Part shown: one piece after another, positions 39,236 to 47,275 of the stretch | Layout of the letters: every line of letters begins with the position of its first letter | Position numbering within the stretch: the stretch's first letter is position 1 | Translations under genes and position numbers: made by a program | The notes under the pieces: generated by a model | Told to the model about the DNA's origin: nothing | The model's input: only the letters and a program-made list of their open reading frames with translations | Database searches by the model: none | From: Pseudomonas sp. stari2 | Lineage (GTDB): Bacteria > Pseudomonadota > Gammaproteobacteria > Pseudomonadales > Pseudomonadaceae | Direction of reading: 5' to 3' | Assembly (NCBI RefSeq): GCF_040760005.1 | Contig: NZ_CP099760.1 | Span: forward strand, 3,839,501 to 3,903,500 | Length of the DNA stretch: 64,000 bases

Positions 39236-40713
39236 CACTCGCACGCTTCCAGATGTGCATCGGCGGAGAATGGGTCGACGCCCTCTCCGGCAAGACTTTC
39301 GAAAGCCTCAACCCTGCGCTGGCCGAGCCTTGGGCCGAACTGCCCGACGCCGATGAAGCCGATGTCGAACGCGCCGTGCAAGCCGCACAGACCGCCTTCG
39401 AAAGCCCGGCATGGCGTGGCCTGACCGCCACCGCTCGCGGCAAGCTGCTGCGTCGTCTCGGTGACCTGATCGCAGAAAACAAGGAACAACTGGCGCAGCT
39501 GGAAAGCCGCGACAACGGCAAACTGATCCGCGAAACTCGGGGTCAGGTCGGTTATCTGCCGGAGTTTTTCCACTACACTGCCGGCCTTGCCGACAAGCTC
39601 GAAGGCGGCACCCTGCCGCTGGACAAGCCCGACCTGTTTGCCTACACCGTGCACGAAGCCATGGGTGTGGTCGCCGCGATCATTCCGTGGAACAGCCCGC
39701 TCTATCTGACCGCGATCAAACTGGCGCCGGCGCTGGCAGCGGGCAACACCATCGTGATCAAGCCGTCGGAACACGCCTCGGCGACCATTCTGGAATTGGC
39801 GCGCCTGGCCCTCGAAGCCGGAATTCCACCGGGCGTGGTCAACGTCGTCACCGGTTACGGCCCGAGCACCGGCGCCGCCCTCACCCGTCATCCACTGATC
39901 CGCAAGATCGCCTTCACCGGCGGCGCGGCCACGGCCCGACATGTGGTGCGCAGCAGCGCCGAGAATTTCGCCAAGCTGTCGCTGGAACTGGGCGGCAAGT
40001 CGCCGAACATCATCTTCGCCGACGCTGATCTCGACAGCGCAATCAATGGTGCAATTGCCGGGATTTACGCGGCGTCCGGCCAGAGCTGCGTATCCGGTTC
40101 GCGACTGCTGGTGCAGGACGAAATCTACGACGAGTTCGTCAGCCGACTGGTGGAACGCGCCCGGCGCATCCGCATCGGTAACCCGCAGGATGACAGCAGC
40201 GAGATGGGCCCGATGGCTACCGCGCAGCAACTGGCGGTGGTTGAAGGTCTGGTGGCTGATGCCATCGCTGAGGGTGCGCGCCTGCGACTGGGTGGCAAGC
40301 GCCCGAGTGGCGTCGGTGACGGCTGGTTCTATGAACCGACGCTGTTCGAGTGCGACCGCAATTCGATGAAGATCATGCAGGAAGAAGTCTTTGGTCCGGT
40401 GGCCTCGGTGATTCGTTTCAAAGATGAAGCCGAAGCACTGGCGATTGCCAACGACTCGCAGTTCGGCCTCGCCGCCGGCATCTGGACCCGTGATCTGGGC
40501 CGCGCCCATCGCCTGGCCCGGGACGTGCGTTCGGGAATCATCTGGGTCAACACCTACCGCGCGGTGTCGGCGATGGCACCGATCGGAGGCTTCAAGAACA
40601 GTGGCTATGGACGCGAAAGCGGCATCGACTCGGTGCTGGCCTACACCGAACTGAAAACGGTGTGGATCAACCTCTCCCAGGCACCGATGCCTGATCCGTT
40701 TGTGATGCGCTAG
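39232..40713 (+). CDS. NAD(P)+-dependent aldehyde dehydrogenase
   Basis: The 493-residue ALDH has the usual motifs: IIPWNSPLYLTAIKLAPALAAGNTIVIKPSEHAS, IAFTGGAATARHV (cofactor loop), LSLELGGKSPNIIFADAD (catalytic Glu about 264), ASGQSCVSGSRLLVQ (catalytic Cys about 298) and MQEEVFGPVASVIRF. It oxidises an aldehyde to an acid. The substrate is unknown, but it works with the hydrolase whose gene it overlaps. It ends 12 bases before the flavin reductase start. Confidence 0.92.
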   Translation: MTLARFQMCIGGEWVDALSGKTFESLNPALAEPWAELPDADEADVERAVQAAQTAFESPAWRGLTATARGKLLRRLGDLIAENKEQLAQLESRDNGKLIRETRGQVGYLPEFFHYTAGLADKLEGGTLPLDKPDLFAYTVHEAMGVVAAIIPWNSPLYLTAIKLAPALAAGNTIVIKPSEHASATILELARLALEAGIPPGVVNVVTGYGPSTGAALTRHPLIRKIAFTGGAATARHVVRSSAENFAKLSLELGGKSPNIIFADADLDSAINGAIAGIYAASGQSCVSGSRLLVQDEIYDEFVSRLVERARRIRIGNPQDDSSEMGPMATAQQLAVVEGLVADAIAEGARLRLGGKRPSGVGDGWFYEPTLFECDRNSMKIMQEEVFGPVASVIRFKDEAEALAIANDSQFGLAAGIWTRDLGRAHRLARDVRSGIIWVNTYRAVSAMAPIGGFKNSGYGRESGIDSVLAYTELKTVWINLSQAPMPDPFVMR

Positions 40714-40725
40714 GAGTCCAGCGAC

Positions 40726-41211
40726 ATGATCGAACCCGGCATTTACAAAGACGTCATGAGCTCGTTTCCGTCCGGGGTCACGGTGGTCACCACCCTCGAC
40801 CCGGACGGCGGCATCGTCGGGATCACCGCCAGCGCCTTCAGTGCGCTGTCGATTGATCCGGCGCTGGTACTGTTCTGCCCCAACTACGCCTCCGACACCT
40901 ACCCGGTGCTGCGCGACAGCAAGCGTTTCGCGATCCATTTGCTGTCCGCCGACCAGACCGCCGAGGCCTACGCTTTCGCTGGCAAAGGCAAGGACAAGGC
41001 CAACGGCATCGACTGGCATTTGAGCGAGCTCGGTAACCCGATCCTCGCCAAGGCCACGGCGATCATCGAGTGCGAGCTGTGGCGCGAATACGACGGCGGC
41101 GACCACGCGATCATCGTTGGCGCGGTGAAGAACCTGATCCTGCCGGAGCAACCGGTGACGCCGATGATTTATCACAAGGGCAAGCTCGGCGCGTTGCCGA
41201 CACTGGGTTGA
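40726..41211 (+). CDS. Flavin reductase (HpaC/DIM6-NTAB type)
   Basis: The 161-residue protein MIEPGIYKDVMSSFPSGVTVVTTLDPDGGIVGITASAFSALSIDPALVLFCPNYASDTYPVLRDSKRFAIHLLSADQ is a typical FMN-binding split-barrel NAD(P)H:flavin oxidoreductase; the SAFSALSIDPALVLFC segment binds the flavin. It would supply reduced FMN/FAD to a flavin-dependent monooxygenase. No such monooxygenase is encoded anywhere in this cluster. The AGGAG ribosome site overlaps the stop of the aldehyde dehydrogenase. Confidence 0.92.
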   Translation: MIEPGIYKDVMSSFPSGVTVVTTLDPDGGIVGITASAFSALSIDPALVLFCPNYASDTYPVLRDSKRFAIHLLSADQTAEAYAFAGKGKDKANGIDWHLSELGNPILAKATAIIECELWREYDGGDHAIIVGAVKNLILPEQPVTPMIYHKGKLGALPTLG

Positions 41212-41222
41212 GCGGAGGACAC

Positions 41223-41612
41223 ATGAGCAACGAGAAATATGAGCAAGGCCTGAAGATCCGCACCCAGGTGCTCGGCAAAGACTATGTGCAGCGCTCGATC
41301 AAGAACGCCGACGACTTCAACCGCCCGCTGCAGGAAATGGTCACCGAATACTGCTGGGGCCATGTCTGGGGGCGCGAGGGCCTGTCGCTCAAGGAGCGCA
41401 GCATGATCAACCTGGCGATGATCTCCGCGCTGAACCGCCCGCACGAACTGAAACTGCATGTGCGTGGCGCCTTGCGTAACGGCCTGAGTCGTGAGCAAAT
41501 ACGCGAAATTCTGCTTCAGGTCGGTATTTATTGCGGCGTCCCGGCAGCCGTGGACAGTTTCCGGCTCGCCCGTGAAGCCTTCGCCGAAGCCGACGCCGAG
41601 GCCTCCAGTTAA
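41223..41612 (+). CDS. Carboxymuconolactone decarboxylase-family protein
   Basis: The 129-residue start at 41223 (MSNEKYEQGLKIRTQVLGKDYVQRSIKNAD) follows GCGGAGGAC. The all-helical CMD fold shows FNRPLQEMVTEYCWGHVWGREGLSLKERSMINLAMISALNRPHELKLHVRGALRNGLSREQIREILLQVGIYCGVPAAVDSF. The conserved E-Y-C-W-x-x-x-W and His-containing segment of the 4-carboxymuconolactone decarboxylase branch are present; the peroxidase-type CxxC pair of AhpD is not. It probably acts on a ring-opened or lactone intermediate within the same operon. Confidence 0.88.
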   Translation: MSNEKYEQGLKIRTQVLGKDYVQRSIKNADDFNRPLQEMVTEYCWGHVWGREGLSLKERSMINLAMISALNRPHELKLHVRGALRNGLSREQIREILLQVGIYCGVPAAVDSFRLAREAFAEADAEASS

Positions 41613-41670
41613 CCCCTCGGCTGTTTTGATGCCCGTCTGGCATGGACAGCCACCTTAAAGAGCGGACCCC

Positions 41671-42423
41671 ATGAAACGCCTGCCACTCGACGACAGCTTC
41701 AAGGTCAATCGCAACCCCGTCACCCTGCGCGAAATCGTGCTGGATAAACTGCGAAGCGCCATCATGAACTTCCAGCTGCTACCGGGCGATCGCCTGGTGG
41801 AGCGCGATCTGTGCGATCGCCTGGGCGTGAGCCGTACGTCGGTCCGGGAAGCCTTGCGTCACCTGGAATCCGAAGGCCTGGTGGAGTTCGCCGACGCCAA
41901 GGGTCCGCGCGTGGCGATCATCACCCTCGCCGATGCCGTCGACATCTATGAACTGCGCTGCGTACTCGAAGGCCTGATCGTCCAGTTGTTCACCCTGCGC
42001 GCCAAGGCCAAGGACATCAAGGCCCTGGAAAAAGCCCTCGACGAGAACCGCAAGGCGCTCAAGGACGGCGAGTTGCAACAGGTGATCGACTCGGTGCAGG
42101 GTTTCTACGACGTGCTGCTGGAAGGCTCGGGCAACCATGTGGCGGCCACCCAGTTGCGTCAGTTGCAGGCGCGCATCAGCTACCTGCGAGCAACGTCGGT
42201 ATCCCAGGAAAACCGTCGCGGCGCCAGTAATCACGAGATGGAAAAAATGGTCGAGGCGATCAAGAGCGGCGATCCGCTGGCGGCGCATCAGGCGTGCGTC
42301 GATCACGTTCGTGCGGCGGCGGCAGTGGCCCTCGATTACCTGAAGCGCAAACAGGAAGAAACCGGCGCCACACCGGCGATCACCCTGCCCATCGCGCTGA
42401 AAGAACCGCGCATAGGTCACTGA
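41671..42423 (+). CDS. FadR-type GntR regulator of the flavin-linked cluster
   Basis: The 250-residue protein has a winged helix (about 15-85) with LREIVLDKLRSAIMNFQLLPGDRLVERDLCDRLGVSRTSVREALRHLESEGLVEF. The FCD domain (about 95-230) has VDIYELRCVLEGLIVQLFTLRAKAKDIKALEKAL and SNHEMEKMVEAIKSGDPLAAHQACVDHVRAAAAVALDYL. It is the last but one gene of the plus-strand operon. The three TATTATGGTAT sites in front of the surrounding transcription units are the natural candidates for its binding; this is inference from position and motif class. Confidence 0.88.
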   Translation: MKRLPLDDSFKVNRNPVTLREIVLDKLRSAIMNFQLLPGDRLVERDLCDRLGVSRTSVREALRHLESEGLVEFADAKGPRVAIITLADAVDIYELRCVLEGLIVQLFTLRAKAKDIKALEKALDENRKALKDGELQQVIDSVQGFYDVLLEGSGNHVAATQLRQLQARISYLRATSVSQENRRGASNHEMEKMVEAIKSGDPLAAHQACVDHVRAAAAVALDYLKRKQEETGATPAITLPIALKEPRIGH

Positions 42424-42424
42424 C

Positions 42425-42988
42425 ATGTTCAGCCCGAGCTTTTGCCCGAAATGCGGTGGCGCTGACCTTGGTCAGCAGGTGCCGCCGGGCGATACGCACG
42501 AGCGCCTGATGTGCCGCGGCTGCGGCTACATCCACTATGTGAACCCGAAAATCATCGCCGGCTGCATCATTGAGCAGGACGGCAAATACCTCTTGTGCCA
42601 ACGGGCGATTCCTCCGCGCCCGGGCACCTGGACCCTGCCCGCCGGTTTCATGGAAAGCGGCGAAACCACCGAACAGGCCGCCCTGCGCGAAGTCTGGGAA
42701 GAAAGCGGCGTGCGCGCGGAAATCGTCTCGCCGTACTCGATCTTCAGCGTGCCGAAGATCAGCGAGGTCTACATCATCTTCCGCGCCCTCGCACTGGAAA
42801 TCACCGGCCAATACGGCCCGGAAACCCAGGACTGCAAATTCTTCGCCCCCGAAGACATCCCGTGGGACCAGATCTACTACCCGGCGATCCGGCAGATCCT
42901 CGAACGCTACATCGAGGAACGCCAGGCCGGGGTGTATGGCATGTATATGGGTAATGACGACAGTGGCAAGATTCATTTCATGCGTTGA
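42425..42988 (+). CDS. NUDIX hydrolase with N-terminal zinc ribbon
   Basis: The 187-residue protein starts MFSPSFCPKCGGADLGQQVPPGDTHERLMCRGCGY, a zinc ribbon with two C-x2-C pairs. The NUDIX box follows, GFMESGETTEQAALREVWEESGV (G-x5-E-x7-REVxEE-x-G), with the metal-binding glutamates intact. The HYVNPKIIAGCIIE and RPGTWTLPAGF contexts match the NADH-pyrophosphatase-like and ADP-ribose-type branch. It begins 1 base after the GntR stop and is surely in the same operon. In a flavin-linked cluster an FAD or nucleotide pyrophosphatase role is possible but unproven. Confidence 0.9.
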   Translation: MFSPSFCPKCGGADLGQQVPPGDTHERLMCRGCGYIHYVNPKIIAGCIIEQDGKYLLCQRAIPPRPGTWTLPAGFMESGETTEQAALREVWEESGVRAEIVSPYSIFSVPKISEVYIIFRALALEITGQYGPETQDCKFFAPEDIPWDQIYYPAIRQILERYIEERQAGVYGMYMGNDDSGKIHFMR

Positions 42989-43044
42989 TCAGCCGTCACT
43001 TGCAAGAGATACAGAGCCCGCCCGACTCTTCGGTCGATGTCTAT

Positions 43045-43527
43045 TCAGTCCGGCATCGAACGAATGATGTCAGCCAGATCATCTTTGGTGATTTCATTGG
43101 CTTTGAGAGCAGCGAAGATGTCTTTCCTGGAGAGCGGGAAACGCTTGAAAATGTCTTTCAAGGTATCGGCATCAATATTGGCCAGCCAAAGAGGATCGAT
43201 AAAAGAACCGCCATATTCAGGCTTCATTGGGGTTTCTTCGTGGGCAATGGCACCTTTGTGATTCAGATACACCACATAACGATCGTGCCCTTCAGGAAAG
43301 CTTTTATCGTGATAAAGCGTTGTTCCCATCGGCAGGACATAGTAATTGTCATCGCCACCTTGCCCTTCGATCAGCAGTGGTTCTTGGGTTTTAACCATCT
43401 CCAGATCGCGTCCCTTCGCACTGTTCCCCAAAATCAGAAAAGCCAGAAAGACCGCATTTACCAATAGAGCAGCCACTAGCCAGAGACCCACTCGCGTACC
43501 TGTAAACATTCCTTTTGTCATGCGCAT
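43045..43527 (-). CDS. Single-helix membrane protein of unknown function
   Basis: The ATG at 43527 (MRMTKGMFTGTRVGLWLVAALLVNAVFLAFLILG) has GGGAA 6 bases before it, giving 160 residues. There is one N-terminal membrane helix (about 14-34), then a periplasmic or cytosolic domain with DDNYYVLPMGTTLYHDKSFPEGHDRYVVYLNHKGAIAHEE and a helical end DADTLKDIFKRFPLSRKDIFAALKANEITKDDLADIIRSM. No family recognised. It converges with the NUDIX gene and is probably unrelated to the flanking catabolic genes. Its A/T content looks a little higher than that of its neighbours, so it may be an insertion. Confidence 0.7.
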   Translation of the reverse strand: MRMTKGMFTGTRVGLWLVAALLVNAVFLAFLILGNSAKGRDLEMVKTQEPLLIEGQGGDDNYYVLPMGTTLYHDKSFPEGHDRYVVYLNHKGAIAHEETPMKPEYGGSFIDPLWLANIDADTLKDIFKRFPLSRKDIFAALKANEITKDDLADIIRSMPD

Positions 43528-43664
43528 CAATATTCCCTTAGAGCAACCCGTGCAAAACCGCAGGCATTAAATCCCATCCGGCAGGCGATCTCCTGATCCA
43601 GAAAAAAACAAAAGATCGCGGCCATGTTCGATTCTGTGGTTCCTGCGGGTTTACAGGCAAGACG

Positions 43665-43958
43665 TTACGGCGCCATCCCTTCGACAATAACGATCTCCGC
43701 CCTCGCCCACTCCTCCCGGTAGCACTTCGCTTCCTGATACGCCGCCGAGCGATAGCACGCCACCGCCTGCTCGTAACTGTCGAACTCGATCACCACACTG
43801 CGCTGCGGCGTCGTCCGGCCTTCCATCGCTTCGCTGCGCCCGCCTCTCGCCAGAAACTTCGCACCAAACTCGGCGAACGCTTTCGGCGCGCGCTGGGTGT
43901 ATTGGCTGTAGTGATCGGGATCGGTGATGTCCACGTGAGCAATCCAGTACGCCTTCAT
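43665..43958 (-). CDS. DUF1330 protein
   Basis: The 97-residue protein MKAYWIAHVDITDPDHYSQYTQRAPKAFAEFGAKFLARGGRSEAMEGRTTPQRSVVIEFDSYEQAVACYRSAAYQEAKCYREEWARAEIVIVEG is a complete DUF1330 dimeric ferredoxin-like fold. Its members resemble small monooxygenases or isomerases. The gene is divergent from the RibB-like gene across a 65-base space that holds operator site 2, so both are probably controlled by the same regulator. The reaction is unknown; DUF1330 could be the missing oxygenation or isomerisation step in this pathway. Confidence 0.85.
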   Translation of the reverse strand: MKAYWIAHVDITDPDHYSQYTQRAPKAFAEFGAKFLARGGRSEAMEGRTTPQRSVVIEFDSYEQAVACYRSAAYQEAKCYREEWARAEIVIVEGMAP

Positions 43959-43980
43959 AGTGACCTCTTGGTTGAATTTG

Positions 43981-43996
43981 TATTATGGTATACCAC
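43981..43996. promoter_or_regulatory. Shared operator site 2 (TATTATGGTATACCA), DUF1330 / RibB-like divergent promoter
   Basis: The 15 bases TATTATGGTATACCA at 43981-43995 are identical to site 1 at 37725-37739. The 12-base palindrome ATGGTATACCAC differs from site 1 only at its last base. It lies 22 bases from the DUF1330 start and 28 bases from the RibB-like start, so one bound repressor could block both. Confidence 0.72.
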
Positions 43997-44023
43997 GAAT
44001 TTCATCCACATCGAGAGTCCAGC

Positions 44024-45133
44024 ATGGCCTTCAACAGCATCGAAGAAATCATCGAAGATTATCGCCTCGGCAAAATGGTGTTGCTGGTCGATGACGAAGA
44101 CCGGGAAAACGAAGGCGACCTGCTACTGGCCGCCGACCGTTGCACGCCCGAAGCGATCAGTTTCATGGCTCGTGAGGCTCGGGGGCTGATCTGCCTGACG
44201 TTGACCGACGATCACTGCCAGCGCCTGGGGCTGGAGCAGATGGTACCGAGCAATGGCAGCGTGTTCAGCACCGCGTTCACAGTTTCCATTGAAGCGGCGG
44301 TCGGCGTGACTACCGGGATTTCCGCCGCTGACCGCGCTTGTACGGTGGCCGCTGCGGTGGCGCCAAATGCTCGCGCAGAAGACTTGGTGCAACCCGGCCA
44401 TATCTTCCCGCTGCGCGCCAAGGAAGGTGGCGTGCTGACCCGTGCCGGCCACACCGAGGCCGGTTGCGATCTGGCGCGTCTGGCGGGTTTCACCCCGGCC
44501 TCGGTGATCGTCGAGGTGATGAACGACGACGGCACCATGGCCCGTCGTCCGGATCTGGAAGTCTTTGCGCGCAAGCACGGGATCAAGATCGGCACCATCG
44601 CCGACCTGATCCACTATCGCCTGAGCACCGAACACACCATCGAACGCATCGGCGAACGGGAATTGCCGACGGTGCATGGCACCTTCCGTTTGATCACCTT
44701 CGAAGACCGCATCGAGGGCGGCGTACACATGGCGATGGTCATGGGTGAATTGCGCCGTGAGGAACCGACGCTGGTGCGTGTGCATGTGATCGACCCGCTG
44801 CGGGATCTGGTCGGCGCCGAGTACAGCGGGCCGACGAACTGGACGCTGTGGGCAGCGCTGCAACGGGTCGCCGCCGAAGGCCATGGCGTGGTCGTGGTGC
44901 TGGCCAATCATGAGTCGTCGCAGGCGTTGCTGGAGCGGGTGCCGCAACTGACACAGCCGCCACGGCAGTTCAGTCGTTCGCAATCGCGGATCTATTCGGA
45001 GGTTGGCACCGGGGCGCAGATTCTGCAGAACCTGGGCGTCGGCAAGCTGCGCCACCTGGGCCCGCCGCTGAAATACGCCGGTTTGACTGGCTACGATCTG
45101 GAAGTGGTCGAGAGCATTCCGTTCACCGAATAA
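44024..45133 (+). CDS. RibB-like 3,4-dihydroxy-2-butanone 4-phosphate synthase with degenerate GTP cyclohydrolase II domain
   Basis: The 369-residue start at 44024 ([33 protein letters not shown]) follows GAG. The DHBP synthase half (about 1-205) has [53 protein letters not shown] and the acidic residues that bind ribulose 5-phosphate. The second half (about 206-369) aligns with GTP cyclohydrolase II, but the zinc ligands C-x10-C-x-C are absent; the region reads [18 protein letters not shown]. It is therefore probably a RibBX-type enzyme that makes only the butanone phosphate for riboflavin. It is separate from any housekeeping rib operon, controlled by operator site 2, and should raise flavin supply when the cluster is induced. 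Confidence 0.9.
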   Translation: MAFNSIEEIIEDYRLGKMVLLVDDEDRENEGDLLLAADRCTPEAISFMAREARGLICLTLTDDHCQRLGLEQMVPSNGSVFSTAFTVSIEAAVGVTTGISAADRACTVAAAVAPNARAEDLVQPGHIFPLRAKEGGVLTRAGHTEAGCDLARLAGFTPASVIVEVMNDDGTMARRPDLEVFARKHGIKIGTIADLIHYRLSTEHTIERIGERELPTVHGTFRLITFEDRIEGGVHMAMVMGELRREEPTLVRVHVIDPLRDLVGAEYSGPTNWTLWAALQRVAAEGHGVVVVLANHESSQALLERVPQLTQPPRQFSRSQSRIYSEVGTGAQILQNLGVGKLRHLGPPLKYAGLTGYDLEVVESIPFTE

Positions 45134-45167
45134 CCCTGTTTGCCAGATAGCCGGTAAGGCAAAGTGC

Positions 45168-45205
45168 TTGCACAAAGTTTGGAATACCATAATATGATAT
45201 TCCAT
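45168..45205 (+). promoter_or_regulatory. Promoter and operator site 3 of the ABC importer operon
   Basis: TTGCAC at 45168-45173 and TAATAT at 45190-45195 are 16 bases apart, a good sigma-70 promoter. ATACCATAATA at 45184-45194 is the reverse complement of TATTATGGTAT, the core of sites 1 and 2, and covers the -10. A longer imperfect palindrome GGAATACCAT...ATGATATTCC spans 45181-45203. A repressor bound here would block the polymerase. Confidence 0.62.
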
Positions 45206-45299
45206 AGACCGGACGACCTGAAAAACCGTCCAGCTACTGCTCCCGACAGGCGGGCAACAACGCAAGCCCGCTCAAAAACACAACAATGAGGGCGTAAAA

Positions 45300-46325
45300 A
45301 TGGTGTTGAACAAAGCTGCAACCGCGATCTTTCTTGCGGGACTGCTGAGCGTGACCGGTCAGGCCGCGATGGCCGCCGAGAGTGTGAACTTTGTCAGCTG
45401 GGGCGGTAGCACCCAGGATGCGCAGAAACAGGCTTGGGCTGATCCGTTCAGCAAGGCCAGCGGCATCACCGTCGTGCAGGACGGCCCGACCGACTACGGC
45501 AAACTCAAGGCCATGGTCGAAAGCGGCAACGTTCAATGGGACGTGGTCGACGTCGAAGCCGATTTCGCCCTGCGCGCCGCGTCCGAGGGCCTGCTCGAAC
45601 CCCTCGATTTCAAACAGATCCAGCGCGACAAGATCGACCCACGCTTCGTCAGCGACTATGGCGTCGGCTCGTTCTTCTTCTCCTTCGTCCTCGGCTATAA
45701 CGAGGGCAAACTCGGCGCCAACAAGCCGCAGGACTGGAGCGCACTGTTCGACACCAAGACCTACCCCGGCAAACGCGCCCTGTACAAATGGCCGAGCCCC
45801 GGCGTGCTTGAACTGGCCCTGCTCGCCGACGGCGTACCGGCCGACAAGCTCTACCCGCTGGACCTGGATCGCGCCTTCAAGAAACTCGACACCATCAAGA
45901 AAGACATCGTCTGGTGGGGCGGCGGCGCGCAATCGCAGCAACTGCTGGCCTCCGGTGAAGCGAGCATGGGCCAGTTCTGGAACGGCCGGATTCACGCCCT
46001 GCAAGAAGACGGCGCACCGGTGGGCGTGAGCTGGAAACAGAACCTCGTAATGGCTGACATTCTGGTCGTGCCAAAGGGCTCGAAAAACAAGGACGCGGCG
46101 ATGAAGTTCCTGGCCAGCGCCAGCAGTGCCAAGGGTCAAGCGGACTTCTCCAACCTGACCGCCTATGCCCCGGTCAACGTCGACAGTGTGCAGCGTCTGG
46201 ACTCGACGCTGGCCCCGAACCTGCCGACTGCCTACGCTAAGGATCAGATCACTCTTGATTTCGCGTACTGGGCCAAGAATGGCCAGTCCATCGCGACACG
46301 GTGGAACGAATGGCTGGTCAAATGA
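45300..46325 (+). CDS. ABC transporter substrate-binding protein, PotD/PotF type
   Basis: The 341-residue protein has a signal peptide (cut after AMA, about 25) and begins AESVNFVSWGGSTQDAQKQAWADPFSKASGITVVQDGPTDYGKLKAMVESGNVQWDVVDVEADFA. This is the layout of spermidine/putrescine, opine and small-amine binding proteins of the PotD group. FYNEGKLGANKPQDWSALFD and YKWPSPGVLELALLADGV complete the family pattern. GAGGG lies 7 bases before the ATG. It is the first gene of a four-gene importer and the one closest to operator site 3. The ligand is probably a cationic or nitrogen-rich compound, but is not known. Confidence 0.92.
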   Translation: MVLNKAATAIFLAGLLSVTGQAAMAAESVNFVSWGGSTQDAQKQAWADPFSKASGITVVQDGPTDYGKLKAMVESGNVQWDVVDVEADFALRAASEGLLEPLDFKQIQRDKIDPRFVSDYGVGSFFFSFVLGYNEGKLGANKPQDWSALFDTKTYPGKRALYKWPSPGVLELALLADGVPADKLYPLDLDRAFKKLDTIKKDIVWWGGGAQSQQLLASGEASMGQFWNGRIHALQEDGAPVGVSWKQNLVMADILVVPKGSKNKDAAMKFLASASSAKGQADFSNLTAYAPVNVDSVQRLDSTLAPNLPTAYAKDQITLDFAYWAKNGQSIATRWNEWLVK

Positions 46326-47269
46326 AAATGGCGGCCACCGCGTCCCGTCCCTCCACTGCCACCGGGAGCGCCGCCAGCGCTGCCGGGTCGGCCGCCGGAA
46401 AAAAGGCCAGTACGATGGCGCCAGCCCCGTCCCTCAAGCAACGCTGGCGCGGCGCCGGCAACCTCGCGCCGGCGCTGCTGTTCCTCGGCCTGTTCTTTCT
46501 CGCGCCGTTGATTGGCCTGCTGTTGCGCGGCGTGCTGGAACCGGTGCCGGGCCTTGGTAACTACGAACAACTGTTCGCCAACTCGGCTTACGCACGGGTG
46601 CTGTTCAACACCTTCTCGGTGGCAGGACTGGTGACGGTGTTCAGCCTGTTGCTGGGCTTTCCGCTGGCATGGGCGATCACTCTGGTGCCGCGCGGCTGGG
46701 GCCGCTGGATCCTCAACATCGTGCTGCTGTCGATGTGGACCAGTCTCCTCGCCCGCACCTATTCGTGGCTGGTGCTGTTACAGGCTTCGGGCGTCATCAA
46801 TAAAGCCTTGATGGCCATGGGCATCATCGATCAGCCGCTGGAAATGGTGCACAACCTGACCGGCGTGGTGATCGGCATGAGCTACATCATGATCCCGTTC
46901 ATCGTGCTGCCGTTGCAGGCGACCATGCAGGCCATCGACCCGATGATCCTGCAGGCCGGCTCGATCTGTGGCGCGAGCCCGTGGACCAACTTCTTCCGGG
47001 TGTTCCTGCCGCTGTGCCGGCCGGGTCTGGCGTCCGGCGGGTTGATGGTGTTCGTGATGTCGCTCGGTTACTACGTCACCCCGGCGCTGCTGGGCGGGGC
47101 GCAGAACATGATGCTGCCGGAGTTCATCATTCAGCAGGTGCAGTCGTTCCTCAACTGGGGCCTGGCCAGCGCCGGCGCCGCGTTGCTGATCGTCATCACG
47201 CTGGTGCTGTTCTACGTCTACCTGAAGCTGCAGCCGGAATCCCCGGTTGGCGCCAGTAACGCGAGGTAA
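46322..47269 (+). CDS. ABC permease, PotB-like
   Basis: The 315-residue permease overlaps the binding-protein stop by 4 bases. It begins with an unusual Ala/Ser/Thr/Lys-rich soluble stretch of about 40 residues (MKMAATASRPSTATGSAA), then helices at about 45-70, 100-130 and 140-165. The BPD_transp_1 EAA loop follows in SICGASPWTNFFRVFLPLCRPGLASGG (about 220-246). It pairs with the second permease to form the membrane channel. Later in-frame ATGs could be used, which would trim the odd N-terminus. Confidence 0.9.
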   Translation: MKMAATASRPSTATGSAASAAGSAAGKKASTMAPAPSLKQRWRGAGNLAPALLFLGLFFLAPLIGLLLRGVLEPVPGLGNYEQLFANSAYARVLFNTFSVAGLVTVFSLLLGFPLAWAITLVPRGWGRWILNIVLLSMWTSLLARTYSWLVLLQASGVINKALMAMGIIDQPLEMVHNLTGVVIGMSYIMIPFIVLPLQATMQAIDPMILQAGSICGASPWTNFFRVFLPLCRPGLASGGLMVFVMSLGYYVTPALLGGAQNMMLPEFIIQQVQSFLNWGLASAGAALLIVITLVLFYVYLKLQPESPVGASNAR

Positions 47270-47275
47270 GCCGAG

